NCBI GenBank assembly: GCA_032718865.1
Contig: JALUTQ010000007.1
Location: forward strand, 558,001 to 622,000
Origin: Tilletia caries
Lineage: Eukaryota > Basidiomycota > Exobasidiomycetes > Tilletiales > Tilletiaceae
Length of the DNA: 64,000 bases
Reading direction: 5' to 3'
The notes below the pieces were generated by a model, which was given only the letters and a program-made list of their open reading frames with translations, had not been told where the DNA came from and made no database searches. Of the stretch, positions 12,401 through 24,677 are shown in pieces; within the stretch, counting starts at the first letter, position 1, and every line of letters begins with the position of its first letter. Both the position numbers and the translations under genes were made by a program.

Positions 12401-12606
12401 GTGTTTGGAGGCGATGGCGCAGTGTGGGTACGCGTGGCCTGATATGGATCTCAAGATAGCTTCGGTATGTGTTTTCTTTTCTGTTTTCGCATTCCTTTTT
12501 TTGGTTCTCCCATCGTTTTTGCTGACGAACGCTCACTTCTTGCATGCTTACACCCCGACTCGCTCAGGTCGAAGCCATTATGCGTGCAGAAGGCCTTTTG
12601 CCTTGA
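6490..12606 (+). CDS. Zn2Cys6 transcription factor with two zinc-cluster modules
   Basis: Seven exons: 6490-8493, 8600-10479, 10562-10641, 10730-10871, 10945-11147, 11248-12464, 12568-12606; all junctions are GT...AG and frame-consistent, giving 1,854 residues. Residues 1-about 620 are Gln/His/Ser/Gly-rich with a Gly run, followed by an acidic stretch. Cysteines 670, 673, 680 (CDQCRSKHLRC) and 749, 752, 759 (CTRCEKRGMVC) make a Zn2Cys6 set, but 68 residues separate the two halves instead of the usual 5-16. A canonical second cluster is at 1016-1046 (CDSCRLRRVRC...CTRCEDKKINC) preceded by basic residues. Segments such as FFAVFHIQMPVIDFDNFCYRF (about 845) and RPSAEAIQTLLILCHILYAV (after exon 3 starts) resemble the fungal middle homology region, so cluster 2 lies inside it. 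Role: sequence-specific nuclear DNA binding; target genes cannot be inferred. Confidence 0.88.
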
Positions 12607-13434
12607 ACGAAGGCTCGTCAATCACCAAGACATGGCGGGCGGCTGGACCATGCCCTCGAATCGCCCTTCAGCCCCTCGACAGGCCCTAATATGCAACTCG
12701 CAGCCCGCCTTTGCTCTATCAACACGCTTCCGTCCGCGCAGAGTTTCGCCACGCAAAACTGTAAACCGCTTGGCCCCTTCAAGCATCCATCATCGACTAT
12801 TAAACAAGTCTTGCGGACCACTTCTTTTGGCTCCCTGCCCCCGGCATTGCACCCGACCACTCTCAACCTTCGATCTATTTTTGACGTCCGGGGCGCCTCG
12901 GCACTTTTTCACGTTGGGCGCCTGGTCGGGACATGCTCGACAGACACCTATTCAGACATTTGGCGAGCCGATTATTGTTTTTCCCCACTCCGGTCGAACA
13001 TCCAACCACGGCGCCGACTTCACCTCAATCGCTACTTTCGCATGCTCCTCACGTTCGACGCAAGGCTTCCTTTCACCCACCGGGCCGCCCCCACCGGCCC
13101 CCCATGACACTTTTCGATTCTGCACTTCCATCAAGACGGGCCAGAGACAACACACACACATCCATCGCCGCGCCTCTCCTCATCATTTGTTGTTTCTTAC
13201 TTCTCCTACACAGCTTCTTATTTCGCTTTCACTTTCACTCCCCTTCCTGGGGGGGCCTCCCATCTTTCTTCTCTGCCATGAAGCCCAACTTCTTCATTTT
13301 CCTGTAGCCGACCAACTACAAGCACTCTTCCGCCTTTGCCCTTCCAACGCTTCACGCTTCACTGATTGATTCCCCCGCCAATGTGCAATTTCACATACCA
13401 TTCTTCTATTTCCATTGGGTTCTGGGTGTGGAGA
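12607..13434. other. Intergenic between converging genes
   Basis: 828 bp between the stop of the plus-strand transcription factor and the stop of the minus-strand ATP12 gene, so it should hold both 3' UTRs. It is pyrimidine-rich from about 13130 to 13380. I see no gene or RNA in it. Confidence 0.5.
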
Positions 13435-14546
13435 CTACTTTACTGGGGGTGCGAGAACGATGGAGACGCTTCCGAGCTGTCTCCTGATATCGTGATAGTC
13501 GACATCGTGCGTATCCTCGACCTCGCCCCATCGCTCGATCTGACTGGCCACCTCAACCTCAGCCGCGCGACCAGCGTCATCAACTGACAACTTCCCCTCG
13601 AGTAAGCCGAGGGCGATGAGGAAACTCTTACTGGAGAGCACGGCACGTTCGAAGGCGGCCAGACGTAAGGGTGGTAACGTGAGGATGTGAGCCAGAAAGG
13701 CGGCGCGGGTGGGTTCGGGTTGGGAGGTGTTGAAGAGAGATTTGTAGATTGTGATGGGTTGGTTGAAGTGATTGGATGCCCAGTCGAGGAGGGGCTGCCA
13801 GCGTTCGTCTTGGAGACGGACGAGTTGGTGCGGTTCGTCCTCGTGGAAACTTGGGTTGTTGTAAAACGAGAGGGTATGTGAGTAGGAAGGGGATCTTTGG
13901 GGGAAAAGAATAAGGGGAAAAGACGTACAGGATGGTGTCGGTGTCGAGGTAGTGGAGTAACCCTTCACAGACGCCCTTGCGCACCGAGTCAGAGGAGAGT
14001 CCGTCAATCGAGCGCGCGACTAGCGAGGTCTATAGCGAGAGCAAGGAAGTACTTGGTCAGAAATTCTACTTTCGCTCCCCCCCTTCAGCAAAGGAAGAAA
14101 CGCATGGTGCTACTCACAAGAGGCAAAGCATGTGGCTTCAACACGGTCCTCTGCTCATGCCACTCCTGCGCAATCAGGCCAGCCAGCAAGCCCTGATCGG
14201 CAGGGATGCGCAAGACATTAGCAGAGGGTGTCCGAAGAGCACGCTGGTCGAGATGGATGGTGTAGTGGGCGGGGAGGTTGGTAGCCGGGTGCAGCTGTAC
14301 AGAGACGTTCCTCCAGAATCGTTGGAGGGTACGTTCTGCTGCGTCACTTGCGTTGGCGGGGACGCCTCGCTGCTTTGGCTGGTCGGTTGCTGTGCGCGCG
14401 GTGGAGAAGAGTCGTGATGCGGCGGGGAGCGCGCTTCTTCTTCTTGAGCTGTAGCTGCAGCTGAGCGAGGCAGGGCCGATGCTGGGTGCGCTGAGTGCAG
14501 AAGCGCTGCGCAGGAGAGAGCGCGATGTCGAGATGCTCAGCAGCAT
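13435..14546 (-). CDS. ATP12: Mitochondrial F1-ATPase assembly chaperone Atp12
   Basis: Binds the free F1 alpha subunit in the mitochondrial matrix during assembly of ATP synthase. Exons on the minus strand 14118-14546, 13929-14029 and 13435-13849 join to 314 residues, near the family's usual 320. Start chosen at 14546 because it opens a Ser/Arg-rich mitochondrial leader (MLLSISTSRSLLRSASA). Conserved features: ERTLQRFWRNVSV, YTIHLDQRALRTPS, LIAQEWHEQ, KPHALPLTSLVARSID, the YLDTDTILFHEDEP motif across the second junction, and LLDWASNHF. A (CTTTC)n tract lies 10 nt upstream of the ATG. A competing acceptor would give a 34-nt intron and was not used. Confidence 0.93.
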
Positions 14547-14555
14547 GTTGGCTGT

Positions 14556-14581
14556 CTTTCCTTTCCTTTCCTTTCCTTTCC
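14556..14581. repeat. (CTTTC)n microsatellite
   Basis: Five perfect CTTTC units starting 10 nt upstream of the ATP12 start codon, i.e. GAAAG repeats in its 5' leader on the coding strand. Confidence 0.85.
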
Positions 14582-14976
14582 TCTTGCTGTGATGGACGTC
14601 GTCTGAGTGGACCATCAGCGCATCAGCGATCTTCTGACCCAGTGACGCCCTCAAAAATCAGCAATCACTCAGGCAGGGAGCACGAACGGCGCCAGCCATG
14701 AGCTTGACTTGGATTGGGCAAAGATCCTGCAAGGTGTGATTCGCGGTGCAATACATAAAGCAGCAATGAAGGGTTAAGGATGTCGGGACGAGGACGGCCG
14801 GGGAGGAATCAAAATCGTCGTCCCATCATCCATAGGGGGCAGGTTTGAAACAGAAAGACAGTGACCATTGAGCAGATTCCAGCAGAAGAGGGGAGGGGAG
14901 GGGGGGTTGACCAGGTTCAAAAGGAGCGTCGTGCCGCCGCGTGAGTCGTGCGTTGACTCGTCCAGCGCGGGTTTGT
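14582..14976. other. Intergenic, upstream of ATP12
   Basis: About 395 bp that should hold the ATP12 promoter and the 3' UTR of the next minus-strand gene. No feature recognised. Confidence 0.4.
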
Positions 14977-15610
14977 CTAGATCGAATGAATGGGAATGCC
15001 GAACGAGGCCAGCTTGGAGTCGACCGCGTCCAGGACAGGCTCGAGCGCCAGCGACCAGCCCACCGAGCGGAGTGGTTCGTCGGCGGCTAGGGAGGCGGAC
15101 ATGTTGCCATGGCCAGTAGCGCCTGTTGAGGCGCCTGACCGGGAGGAAGCATCCCTGGAATGATTCGCAACGCCAAGCTGATTGTTTGGAAGTTACAAGG
15201 GAGTTGTTCGCTCAGACACGATGAGCTCTTGAGAGAAGGGATGGGCTTTGCACTCACGAGAAAGTCCGGGCGTCAAGGTGCAGACTGACGTTGTTGCGCA
15301 CATAAGCGCCACAAACATCGAGCAAGCATCCAATCAATACCGCCCGAGGCCGTCTGCGGTTTCGTTTTGTGATTCGGAAAGGGCACGGAGACGGCGGAGG
15401 AAGGTGCCGACGGTGGTTGTGCTGCCTGAATCTTTCGAGGTCGTGTGCTGCGAGGACGGCATTGCGTGGGCGACCGAGCATCCCGAGGGTGACATTCCCA
15501 AACCAGCTGCTGTAGCTTGAGGAAGAGCGAGGGAGAGAGCCCGATCAGCATACACCTGGGCATACATGCGCAAGAGACAGAGAGCGAGAACACTCACTTG
15601 CGGAAGCCAT
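14977..15610 (-). CDS. Small spliced protein of unknown function
   Basis: Four minus-strand exons, 15598-15610, 15341-15515, 15258-15284 and 14977-15154, join without a frame break into 130 codons. Introns are 82, 56 and 103 nt. The product starts MASATTAAG, is Ser/Thr-rich in the middle (SSQHTTSKDSGSTTTVG), has a short basic stretch (FLRRLRALSESQNE) and ends SLALEPVLDAVDSKLASFGIPIHSI, which reads like a folded C-terminal helix. I recognise no family. The start codon sits 2 codons before the first junction, so longer 5' forms using exons upstream of 15610 are possible; the first acceptor could also be 15509 instead of 15515. Confidence 0.5.
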
Positions 15611-16219
15611 GGCGAGCCGGCCAAGGCCCCTGTCATGACAGGACGATGAGCAGCGAGGCAACTGGAAGAGAAAGCGAAACGAGAGAAAGGGAAGATTGTG
15701 ATCAATAACGATAGTGCTCGAGAAGAGAGTGGAAGGAAAGCATAGATCATGATACTCATCCGGTCTGTTGGAATCCCACCACCTTCCCTCCTGGGCATGG
15801 GCCGGAGCTCATTCGGTGAGCAGGCGGCGACGCAGGTAGCGAGGAACTGAAGCAAAGATGGAAGAAAAAAGAGGAGAGACAATGTCAGCGAGGATGCTTG
15901 GGTAGGAAGGAACAAGTGATGCTGAGAGTGGAACACTGAACTCACCCAGCTGTGCTGTCGAAGATAATGGGCCTTGCGCCCTTGCGAGGTCGAAGGTGAG
16001 GCTGCGAGCTGGAAATTGAGAGCAAGCATAAGTAGAACAGCACGGGATCAACAGGTTACTTAGCTGTGGTGGTGAGGGTCATGGAGAAGGCGCAGGCGAA
16101 GGTTTACTGGGAAGGAATGAAACGTGTGCATAGTCAGTGTGGGGGTGAAGCTTGTTGTGAGACTCACAAGGGAGCGTCGCAGTCGACATATTCGAGGATG
16201 GTGAGAGGGTGATGTCTGC
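15611..16219. other. Splice-rich stretch upstream of the 130-residue gene
   Basis: 609 bp with several minus-strand donor/acceptor-like pairs (for example acceptors near 15665, 15843 and 16008). One chain reads in frame into the next gene from an ATG near 16081, so part of this may be a coding extension or spliced 5' UTR. I could not decide. Confidence 0.35.
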
Positions 16220-16967
16220 TCAACTTGAGCTGACATTGGCACCGAAAGGCACCGAGGCGGAGCTGGTGCGTCCCCTCGAGGGCCGTCCAGGTGGGCATGG
16301 TACCTGGTGCAAGCGCCGGACGAGGCGGGTGTCCGAGGTGGCGGCACCGACATTGCCGGACATCCAGGAGCTGGGCAGGGGCGAAGAAATCACCTGGCTC
16401 CGGAGCTCCCGAATCCGCTCGTTAGCCTCGGACAGCTGCTCCTCGGCCCTCTCCTTGTCGTCCTCCGCCTCGTCCTTCATTCCCTGGAGTGTTGAGAATG
16501 GGCCGATGAGCTCGGCGAAGAGCTCTGTGATTGGAAAGATTGAGAATCTGCGTTCAGCGGTGCGGTTTTGACCCCCTACGTATGCGGATATGCAGGAAAA
16601 GAGTCTACTTACGTCTTCCGAACTCGACGTTCTTCATGATTTTCTCGAGCTCGCCTGGCTGGAGAGTGACACCCGGGGCTGTGCCTGTTGACGTTCCTCG
16701 TGAGGCCTGGTGCTTGCTGCCTCCTCCTGCACTGATGGCCTCCGGAGCGCCAGCCAACTCCCGGAGTCGGTCGAGGCTGATAGCTCCGGGGCCGTGGTGG
16801 CTGCTCGAGCTGGAACCATTTCGTGTGCGGCGGCGCTTGGTACCGACGTGGTAGTCGTTATGGCAGTCCCTGGTGGACGGTTGATGAACATGTGTTGACG
16901 GCCGCTGTGTTCCCATCCACTGGACCCACTGTCTCCGCAGCGTCGGCCAATAAGAGGAGAGCGTCAA
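16220..16967 (-). CDS. Coiled-coil protein of unknown function (5' end unresolved)
   Basis: Minus strand. The last exon 16220-16524 follows an exon ending at 16613 (donor GTAAGT, 88-nt intron), and the frame continues through LEKIMKNVEFGRQLFAELIG into GMKDEAEDDKERAEEQLSEANERIRELRSQ, a heptad-like charged segment typical of a coiled coil. A basic RRRTRNGSSSS segment lies upstream. The C terminus is Pro/Ser-rich. There is no ATG in this frame at the 5' side; an ATG at 16980 in another frame (MAGGLDALLLLADAAE) could be joined by a small intron I could not place. No family recognised. Confidence 0.45.
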
Positions 16968-16980
16968 GACCCCCTGCCAT

Positions 16981-18051
16981 GGCGAAGACTGTCGAAAAGG
17001 GAGGAAGCCAGGTGTAAGGACAGTGTCAGCAATCAGAGTGGAAAACTAGAAGAGAGGGGGGAGGGAAAAGAAGGCCCAAAGGCGAGACGTCCGGCAAGCC
17101 TGACTTGGTGTACACACGTTTTCCTCGCCATGGCACTTGGCAGGGCACCTGTCTGTCATTTGCAGTGCGAGGTGGGATGGACCAGGGCAGGTGGAAGAAA
17201 CAAGAAGGGAGGAGGTGGATTGTGTCGAAGCTACTTACCGTATACTGTGCAGCGATCGGGAGGATGAGAGAGTGAGAGAGTGTATATTATGAGCGTCAGC
17301 GTGTGAGTGTGGGAAAGGGGGTCTTGGAGGGGAAGGGACTCACCGGGCTCGACAGTTGAAGGAAGGGAAAGGATCTGAGAAGGTCCGGGTGGGGGGCTTG
17401 TTTTATACCTTCCTCCCTATGGTCCCTGACCCTGTCACCTGATCCTGCCGGTTCGTTGCGCATCGTTTCGAGGGCTGCAGAAAAGAAGAGGAAGAAAGGA
17501 GAAGAGGACAAATGGAGAGCGTGGTCAGTGTTGCAGTGCCCAGCTGTGCTGCGTGCCTCCATTGCCTCTTGACCCCTTGACGACCGATTTTCGCACGGTA
17601 TTGCACACTGCTGAAGTGCGACGGTGCGACAGTCAACAGAGGGAGGGACCAAGGCCTGGAGCAGCGCCCCTGCTCGATAACGACCGAAAAAATGAGCACC
17701 GATTCGTGCCGGCCTGCGAGCTGCCAGTCTGTGCAAGAAAAGGAAAGGTCAGCGGAAGGGGAAAGGCGGAAGAGAAGGAAAGGAAAAGGCAGGAGAATGG
17801 TGAGCAGTCAGTGCGAGTGCATAATAATCGCTTCACGCCGGGAAAAGGCATCTCCAACAAAGCGAGGACGGCTGTCAGGCCTTGAATGACAGCGAGGTAT
17901 CTGGGAAGTTCCTGGATCCCATCCTCGTCGATGCTGCGAGTGGTGGGCAGGTGGGCTGTGGGCATGCGAGTGCAAAAGGTCGACAGCTCGAATCTGGATG
18001 GAGGTGGAATTCCAACTGCAAGAGAGAAGCAAAAGGAAAGGGAAGGGAAGC
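16981..18051. other. Intergenic, possible spliced 5' leader
   Basis: About 1.1 kb with minus-strand splice-like signals but no frame-consistent gene. Probably promoter and leader of the minus-strand gene ending at 16220, plus the 3' flank of the tRNA. Confidence 0.35.
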
Positions 18052-18057
18052 AAAAAA
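18052..18057 (-). terminator. Pol III terminator of tRNA-Phe
   Basis: Run of six T on the minus strand two bases after the mature tRNA end, the usual RNA polymerase III stop signal. Confidence 0.75.
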
Positions 18058-18059
18058 CA

Positions 18060-18132
18060 TGCCGTGACTCGGGATCGAACCGAGGACCTTGAGAACTTCA
18101 GTCTCACGCTCTCCCAACTGAGCTATCCCGGC
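18060..18132 (-). tRNA. tRNA-Phe (GAA)
   Basis: 73 nt, intronless. Reading the minus strand: acceptor GCCGGGA pairs with the 3' end except one G-A mismatch; D arm GCTC...GAGC; anticodon stem TGAGA/TCTCA around loop CTGAAGT with anticodon GAA; T arm CTCGG-TTCGATC-CCGAG; discriminator A. Confidence 0.95.
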
Positions 18133-18902
18133 ATTTGATGAAGGTCACTCGTCTAATAGTGTATTCAATCTACGACTCAGTATTGGGCACGTGCGCAATC
18201 GTCCCAAGACCCTTGGCTATGCATGCATCTGCAGGCAAGTGGTGGCACAAAGGGATTGATTGATTATTTTGGGTGTGGAGAGAGCACCGAGCAGTGTGAA
18301 GGGTTCGGCACGATGCGGGCAGCGGGGGGTGGGGACTGGTGGGGAGGGCCGGAGCGGGGAGCCCGGACCACTCTGGAGTCTGGACTTGACAGTTTGACAC
18401 TCACTTCTCTCGCTTCTCTCCCTCATCTGACTCTCCCGCACTCAGCAAGGGCGGATCTGTTCCTCCTTCCTGCGCCCGTCTCATCTCATCTGATCTCGTC
18501 TCGTCTGGACCTTCGCCTGCGCCGTCGAAGGATCCGAGAGCGACTGCCGAGTTGTACTGTACGACGACAACGACAACGACAACGACCGCATCCTCCCTCA
18601 GCACATACGCACGATCGCCAACACACATACAGATACATTCACGAAGGTGAGCATCTTCTTCTCCCTGCTCTGCTCTGCTGTGTGTGTGTGCGTGCTGACG
18701 GTCTGCTTCCCCGCTCTCTGCTCTGCGTGCTGAAGATACGACCTCTGCTCCTGGCTCAATCAATGCATCAATACCAGCAATAGTCAGCAGGAAGAGTAGC
18801 AAGAGAAGCACAGCAACGAAAAAGGGAATCCCCCTGGCCGCACCCATCTCCTTCACACCCTCGACCCAACGCTCGATCTTGGCGCCCCCTTCCCTCCAGA
18901 GA
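18133..18902. other. Intergenic and 5' leader of the disordered-protein gene
   Basis: 770 bp. A plausible 5' UTR intron runs from a GTGAGC near 18647 to an AG near 18735 on the plus strand. No separate gene is supported. Confidence 0.45.
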
Positions 18903-21900
18903 ATGGCGACGGCCCTCGATCCAGAAGCACGCCCTCAACCACCCGCACTCACCCATACCCTCTCCGCACCAGAGCCATCCCGCGATGACCCACAATCCGA
19001 ATCACAGCCAGAGTCACAGCCGCAAGAGTCGGAAGCAGCCAATCCTCCATCAATAACACCCGCCCACTCTCGCCCACGCAATTACTCGGACAGTGGCACA
19101 GAACCCCTCCCCTCGTCGTCCTGCAGCAATGCAGCGCTCATGCTGGCCCGGAAACAGCAGCGAGAGCGGCCCGCATCGGCACTCGCCAGCGTTGACGCAG
19201 CCGCACGCGCTTGCGCCTCCGCCCTCGAGTCCATGTCCAATCCCAACTTGCTCCGACGCGCATCAGCACAGGTCCTCCCCGGCTCTTTCAGCGCTCTCGT
19301 GCCGTCCTCGGCCAAGTCGAACATGATTCCTTTAACCAAATCGAACAGCATTCCCTTGGCCAATGTCAACCCCGGTCTGTCTTTACCGCCGAGCGCATCT
19401 GCTATCGGTGCAGCCGCACCCGCAGGATCAGGGTCAGGGTCAGGAGGAATAGGAGTAGGAGTAGGAGTAGGAGTAGGAGGAGCATATATACCCCACTCTC
19501 ACATCCCCAGAAACTCCATCCTACTCAAAACGGAAAGCGCGGACAACCCCAGGAAACATCTCGAATGGTACGAGCTCCACAACGGCGTCCCCCTCGCCCT
19601 CCGCATCCCCGCCCCCGTCACCCAAAAACAGCGCGAACGCGAAAAACAACTCGAACGCGAAGCCCGCGAGCGAGAGCGTGAGAAGGAACAGGAGAAGGAA
19701 CGCGCAGAGCGGAACAAGCTCGAAGCTCGCATCTGGGGTATCCCGCGCCGCGCCCTCCTCCTCGGTCTTCCCGAAGTCAACTTCAACGCCCAGATGGCCA
19801 TGCTCGGCGGATGGGGCAATGGCTCCGGTGGACCGACCAACTTGGGCACGCCCAGCACTCCATCGAAGGCCTTCCTCAAGGAGCGAGAGCGGGAGAGGAT
19901 CCGGCAGAGGGAGAGGGAGAAACAGCGCTCGCAGGAGGCCGAGGAGGAGGAGAGGTTGGATCCGGAAGAGTTGGCCGCGCTGAATGCAATTATCAATACG
20001 AGGCGGTCGATGGCCGCCGCCCAGGCTTTGGCCAGCGGTTCCATCGGCCCACCCCGGCCGCGGCGGAGTAGCATGAATGCGGCTTCCTCAGTAGTGAGCG
20101 CACCGCCTGCTGCTGGTGGTGCACCCTCTTTTATCGTCGACCAGCCGCTGGTCGAGGAGCCCGCTCGGACGACGGCTTCGTCGCTGGCGTCGACTGCCGA
20201 CTTTAGCAGCGAAAGCAGTAGTCAACCGGAGCACGGCCTCGGCTCGTCTTCGACCGGTGCACAGTCGGCGGAGAGTCATCATCGGTACAACCGCTCCCAT
20301 CCGGAGAGCATCACAAGCAGTACGATGTCAATCATCTCTACGGCCACCGCCAGCAGCGGTGTTGCACCTCATCATCATCATCATCATCGACATCAGGGCC
20401 AGGGAAGCGATGCGATGCATGCAGCAAGCTCGCCGAGCGCGATTTCACCCCACTCTCCCTTCTCCACACGTAATGGCCCCAGAATCCGATTCGCGCCTCT
20501 CCCACTCCCACCACCCATCGACGTCCCCTTGTCCGCTGGAGCACCAGCCAGCGTCACGAGCGTTGCTGCTTCTTCCATCAGTGGCGGCGGCTTCGGCGAC
20601 GACGACGTTGTCTCGCCCGTCTTTGACCCACAGGCTCAACAGCACCTGGCGGATTCTGACGGCGCAACGGAGACGCTCACAATTGATGATCAGGCTTCGA
20701 CCGTGGCTGCTGAGTGGGGTTCGGAGGGTGGCAGTGATCTTCGATCTGCAGACGTGGTGGCCGCGATGGCGGAAAATAGGAGGAGAAGTTCAGCTACTGC
20801 CACTGCTACTGAGGACGGCTCTCAGCGGGATCTCGACTCTCCGTCTCTAGCGGCGGACGGAGCACCCGGGTCCAGCCATACCCGCTCCCCCATGGACGAA
20901 AGAGACGATCTGAGTCTGTCCTTGTCCGAAGGCGGAGACCATACGGGAACTGAGGGCCGACGGAGCGCGACGGGGACGTACCACGCCGGCGCGAATGTCA
21001 GGAATGGAGGTGGGAGTGGCGCGTCGACGATGCGGCAGAGTTTCGACTCGGCTGCGAACGCCAGTAGCAGTGGCCATGTTGCTTCCTCTTCTGCGCCCAT
21101 CCCCCTCGTCCGTCCAGCGGGTGGCTCATCCTCGTCCGTCTCCTCCTCGCGCAAACGACCGCGCATTCCTCGGCTCGATAGTGAGGATAGCTCGCGCGCG
21201 GGCTCGTCAACTTCGGGTGTTCCGCCTTCGTCAGCTGCTGGGACTGTTCGACAGTCGGGTGGTGATCGGGCGGCGGACGGGGAGATGGAGGAGATGGGCG
21301 AGGGTGATGATACGTGGAGACGACGGTTGAGTGGAGGTGGCAAGGGCAAATGGTGAGTTTTTACCCTAATTAGACAAATGGTGGATCTGGGAGACTGACC
21401 TGTTTCCTTCATGCGCGTTTCGGTTCGCAGGTACTTGATGGGCATGCCTGCTGGTGTATTCAAGTCGAGGCGTCGACCGGGTACGGCCGACTCGTCCCGA
21501 CGCCGGACTGGCGCGAGCGAAGGTGCTGGGCTACCAGCTGGCGCTGGCGATGCTGACGACGCAAGCGGGGGCAGGCTAACGCGCCGGTTAAGCACGGGAG
21601 CGGTACCTACTCCGAACGAGATTGCGCGCAAGGGCGCAACGGTAGCAGCAGGAGGAGCGTCTACGGCTTCCTCGGTTGCTAGCACTAGTAATGGGAGTCA
21701 TGTGGTCAGCTCGGGTGCTTCTGGCCCTTCGACAAACTCGAACTTTGTGGGGTCCCTGGGCAGTCAGAGCAGTGGCGGCGGCGGCGGTTTCATGTCCTTC
21801 TTCGGTATCGGAGATACCGACGGCGATGATCGCGAACGGGGTCGACCGTCACTCACAGCGCGGAACTCCTCGAGCCGGGCGAGCTCGCGCTCCCGTCGTC

Positions 21901-24677
21901 GATCTGGCAGTCGGGGCAGTGGACGATCACGGGAGCGCGAGATCGATTACTTCACTGATGATGAGGAACGGGCACGGCGGAGGAAGTTGGTGCGCTCGGT
22001 CCGGCCGGGGGGTACGGGCATGGTCACCTTGCCGGACGGGACCAAGATTCCGGCTCGACGGGTGGACAATGCTACCCTTGGCAGCGAGGATAAGTCCGGG
22101 GTGCATGGCGCGGGCGGGTACAGTGCCTTTGATGAGGAATTTGACTTCTCGCAGTGGGGCTTTGCTGGACTGGCGAGGCGGAGTGCGGGGATCAATGCGA
22201 GCAACGCGACAACCGCGGGCACGGGAACTGGGACGGCGACGGGGACGGGGACGACGAATGTCCCAGCCGCTATGTCGCAAGCGTTGCCGGAGGAGAGTGT
22301 CAAGGCGGATTCGGCTGCTGTTTCTTCGGACGCGGACACGACCAGTATCACCCCTGCTAGTGAGGTCATTGCGGCCCGGATCGAGAAGAAGAGCGCGGCG
22401 GGCTCGGCGGAGGAGGTCAAGCGGAAGTACGCGGAGGCGGAGGCGCTCCGGGCTTCTAGCTCGACGGACTCGACAGAGATGGCTCCCTCCCTGGCGCGAA
22501 GCTCAAACAACAACAGCAACGACGACGAGTATGTGTCTAGTTCCGAACAGCAGCAAGGCGGCTTGTCTGCTCCGGCCGTCATCTTGCAGAAGCAGCAGCA
22601 GAAGCGTCGGGGATCCCTGTCCACCGTTGGCGCGAGCAGCGATCGTCGTGCCGGTTTGAGCGATGGAGATGGCGATACGACGGTGACACCGCACTCGACG
22701 CCCAAGGCACATGCGGGTGGAAGCACGCTGGCGCCATTGACTGCTCTGAACCCGGCGGCCACTGTCCAACGGTCCCCTGCACCCAGCTCCCGTTCGCAAA
22801 TGCCGGGCGGTATCACACCTGGCAAAGTGACGACGGCCCCGACGGAGACGTCGGCGATGGCGTCCGGTGCGTTTACCGGTGCAGGATCGAGCGCGGGCAA
22901 GGATGGTGGGCACTGGCCTACGATCTCCTCCAAGGCGTCTACGCCCGGCTTGGGACTGACCCTCGAGCGAGCAGAGATCATTCGACGACGTCACGAGGCG
23001 GAAGTGGCAGCGCTCGGGGAGCATGTTCTTGCCAACGCCAATGCTAAGGGAGTCAAGCGGAGGTCGTCGAGTGACGAACTTGTCGTTTCCACCAGTGGCA
23101 GTAAAGACACCAACAGCGATCGAGAGATGGGCCGGACGGGCAGCGGCGGCGGCGGTGCGAGTGCTTCGGGCAAAGACGCGGCTGTGCTTTCGAAGACGAA
23201 GCATGAGCGCGTCGGAAGTCTGTTTGCGACGAAGGACAAGCACAAGGCTACTGCCGCTGGTGGTGCTGGTGCTGGTGTTGTCAGTACTCCGACGTTCCCA
23301 CCCTCCCCCGGTGGCGAAGGGAGTCGGTCGAAGGGCAAGTCGGACCCGCCGCGAGGACGTCGGGTGGAAGGCGGCCATGCGATCCGGGAGTCCCGCAGTA
23401 GCAGTCTGCAGCTGACCAACGTCGAGGTCAGCCCTGAGGTCAAGAATGTCTTGGCAGCGGTTGTTTCGCCTGAGGCTACGCCTATGCCGTCCCCCGCCAT
23501 CGGTAGTGATATCACGCCGACGCTTGTACAGAGCGAATATCGGCGCGGGGACTCGCCGACGCCGGAACCTGCTGCTTCTACTACTACGACTATCAGTGCC
23601 TCTTCGGGGATGGTTCCTTCCACTTCGGCACCCCACCTGGGCACGCCGAAGTTGTCGGGAAGTAAGTCGAACACCTCTTTGACCTCGAGCAGCGGGGCCA
23701 CGTCTTCTCGAAACCGGATCGTGTCTGCGAAGTCGCCCCGCTCGACGGAAAGCCGTCGGATCAACGTCGATCCCAGATACAGCATGCCTGCTCCGCTCGA
23801 TTGGCTCCCGCGCCGACCGGATGTTCGTGGACATCATGTTGTCCCTTTACCCCAGCTCGGCGTGCGTCCCCGACGACCGCGCGAGGGCCGAGTCTGGGAC
23901 GGTTGGGGATACTTCAGCGAATCGGACGACGAGGAAGAAGAAGAAGAGGAGGAGGAAGAAGAGAAGGGTGGAGGCAAGGCGGCGCATGGGTCCGACTCTG
24001 ACGATGACTCTGACGACGACCTCGACCCGGAGACGATTGCTGCTGAGGATAGGAAGACGGCGTTCCAGCAGGCCCGTCTTACCACCAAGGCCGCCGGTCA
24101 GGAGATTGTCCATTCGCGCGCGGCGAGCGCGGGCACCGGTCGTCGTGGCGCCGCTGCGTTGTCCAAACGACGGGCCTCGGCTGGCGTTTCACTTTCGGTG
24201 ACCCCACCTCAGAACCAGTCTGGCCAATACTTACGAGGGGCGAGCTCGGCGACCTCTCTCGGTCGGTCGTCCGCGCTTCCGATCCCGAGAGGTCCTCGAC
24301 ACGTGTCCTCTGCTAACTCGATGCGAGTTCCATCTCGAAGCCTGTCCCAGTCGCCCTCCAAATCTCGCCCACCTGCACCTTCGACAGTGGCGCGCGATGA
24401 CGACTCTGATGATGCCGAGTTCTGGTCGCCCCATGCGATGCAGACCATGACGAACAGCTCGTTGCCTGCGGCTCGCTTTTCAGACTCGGCTGCTTCGGCT
24501 TCGAATCGTTCTCGTTCGGCAAGGACGAAGAGGTTGAAGGAGGAGAAGGAGCAGAAAAGTCGGGAGGTGGTGAACGAGTCGCAGGATTCGGTCAACATCG
24601 ACTGGGGATGGTCCGCAGCTCATCATCCGTCCCTGTTCGACAATCGTGAGAAAGCCCGTAGCCTTAGTCAAAGCTGA
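18903..24677 (+). CDS. Very large, mostly disordered protein of unknown function
   Basis: Two exons, 18903-21352 and 21431-24677, with a 78-nt intron; the junction rebuilds a Trp codon (KGKW/YLMGMP). 1,898 residues. The first in-frame ATG after the frame opens is at 18903. Visible parts: Ser/Ala/Pro-rich N terminus; HLEWYELHNGVPLALRIPAPV followed by a long REREKE-type charged helix (about residues 245-275) and a second one (about 325-350); a His run; a segment EIDYFTDDEERARRRKLVRSVRPGGTGMVTLPDGTKIPARRVDN; and near the C terminus VDPRYSMPAPLDWLPRRPDV...GRVWDGWGYFSESDDEEEEE. Those conserved-looking blocks between disordered linkers suggest a scaffold or regulatory protein. I recognise no family and assign no function. 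Confidence 0.8.

Noticed and set aside
13895..13928. 34-nt intron option in ATP12 with a good pyrimidine tract
   Set aside because: In frame, but shorter than every other intron in the window; the 79-nt option gives the conserved DTDTILFHEDEP sequence.
18223..18783. 186-codon plus-strand frame before the disordered-protein gene
   Set aside because: Overlaps the likely leader and its intron; composition is pyrimidine-driven Ser/Leu/Arg without a motif.
20822..23837. Minus-strand frames of 264-444 codons opposite the disordered protein
   Set aside because: Antisense shadows of biased codon usage; Arg/Ser-rich without any recognisable motif.
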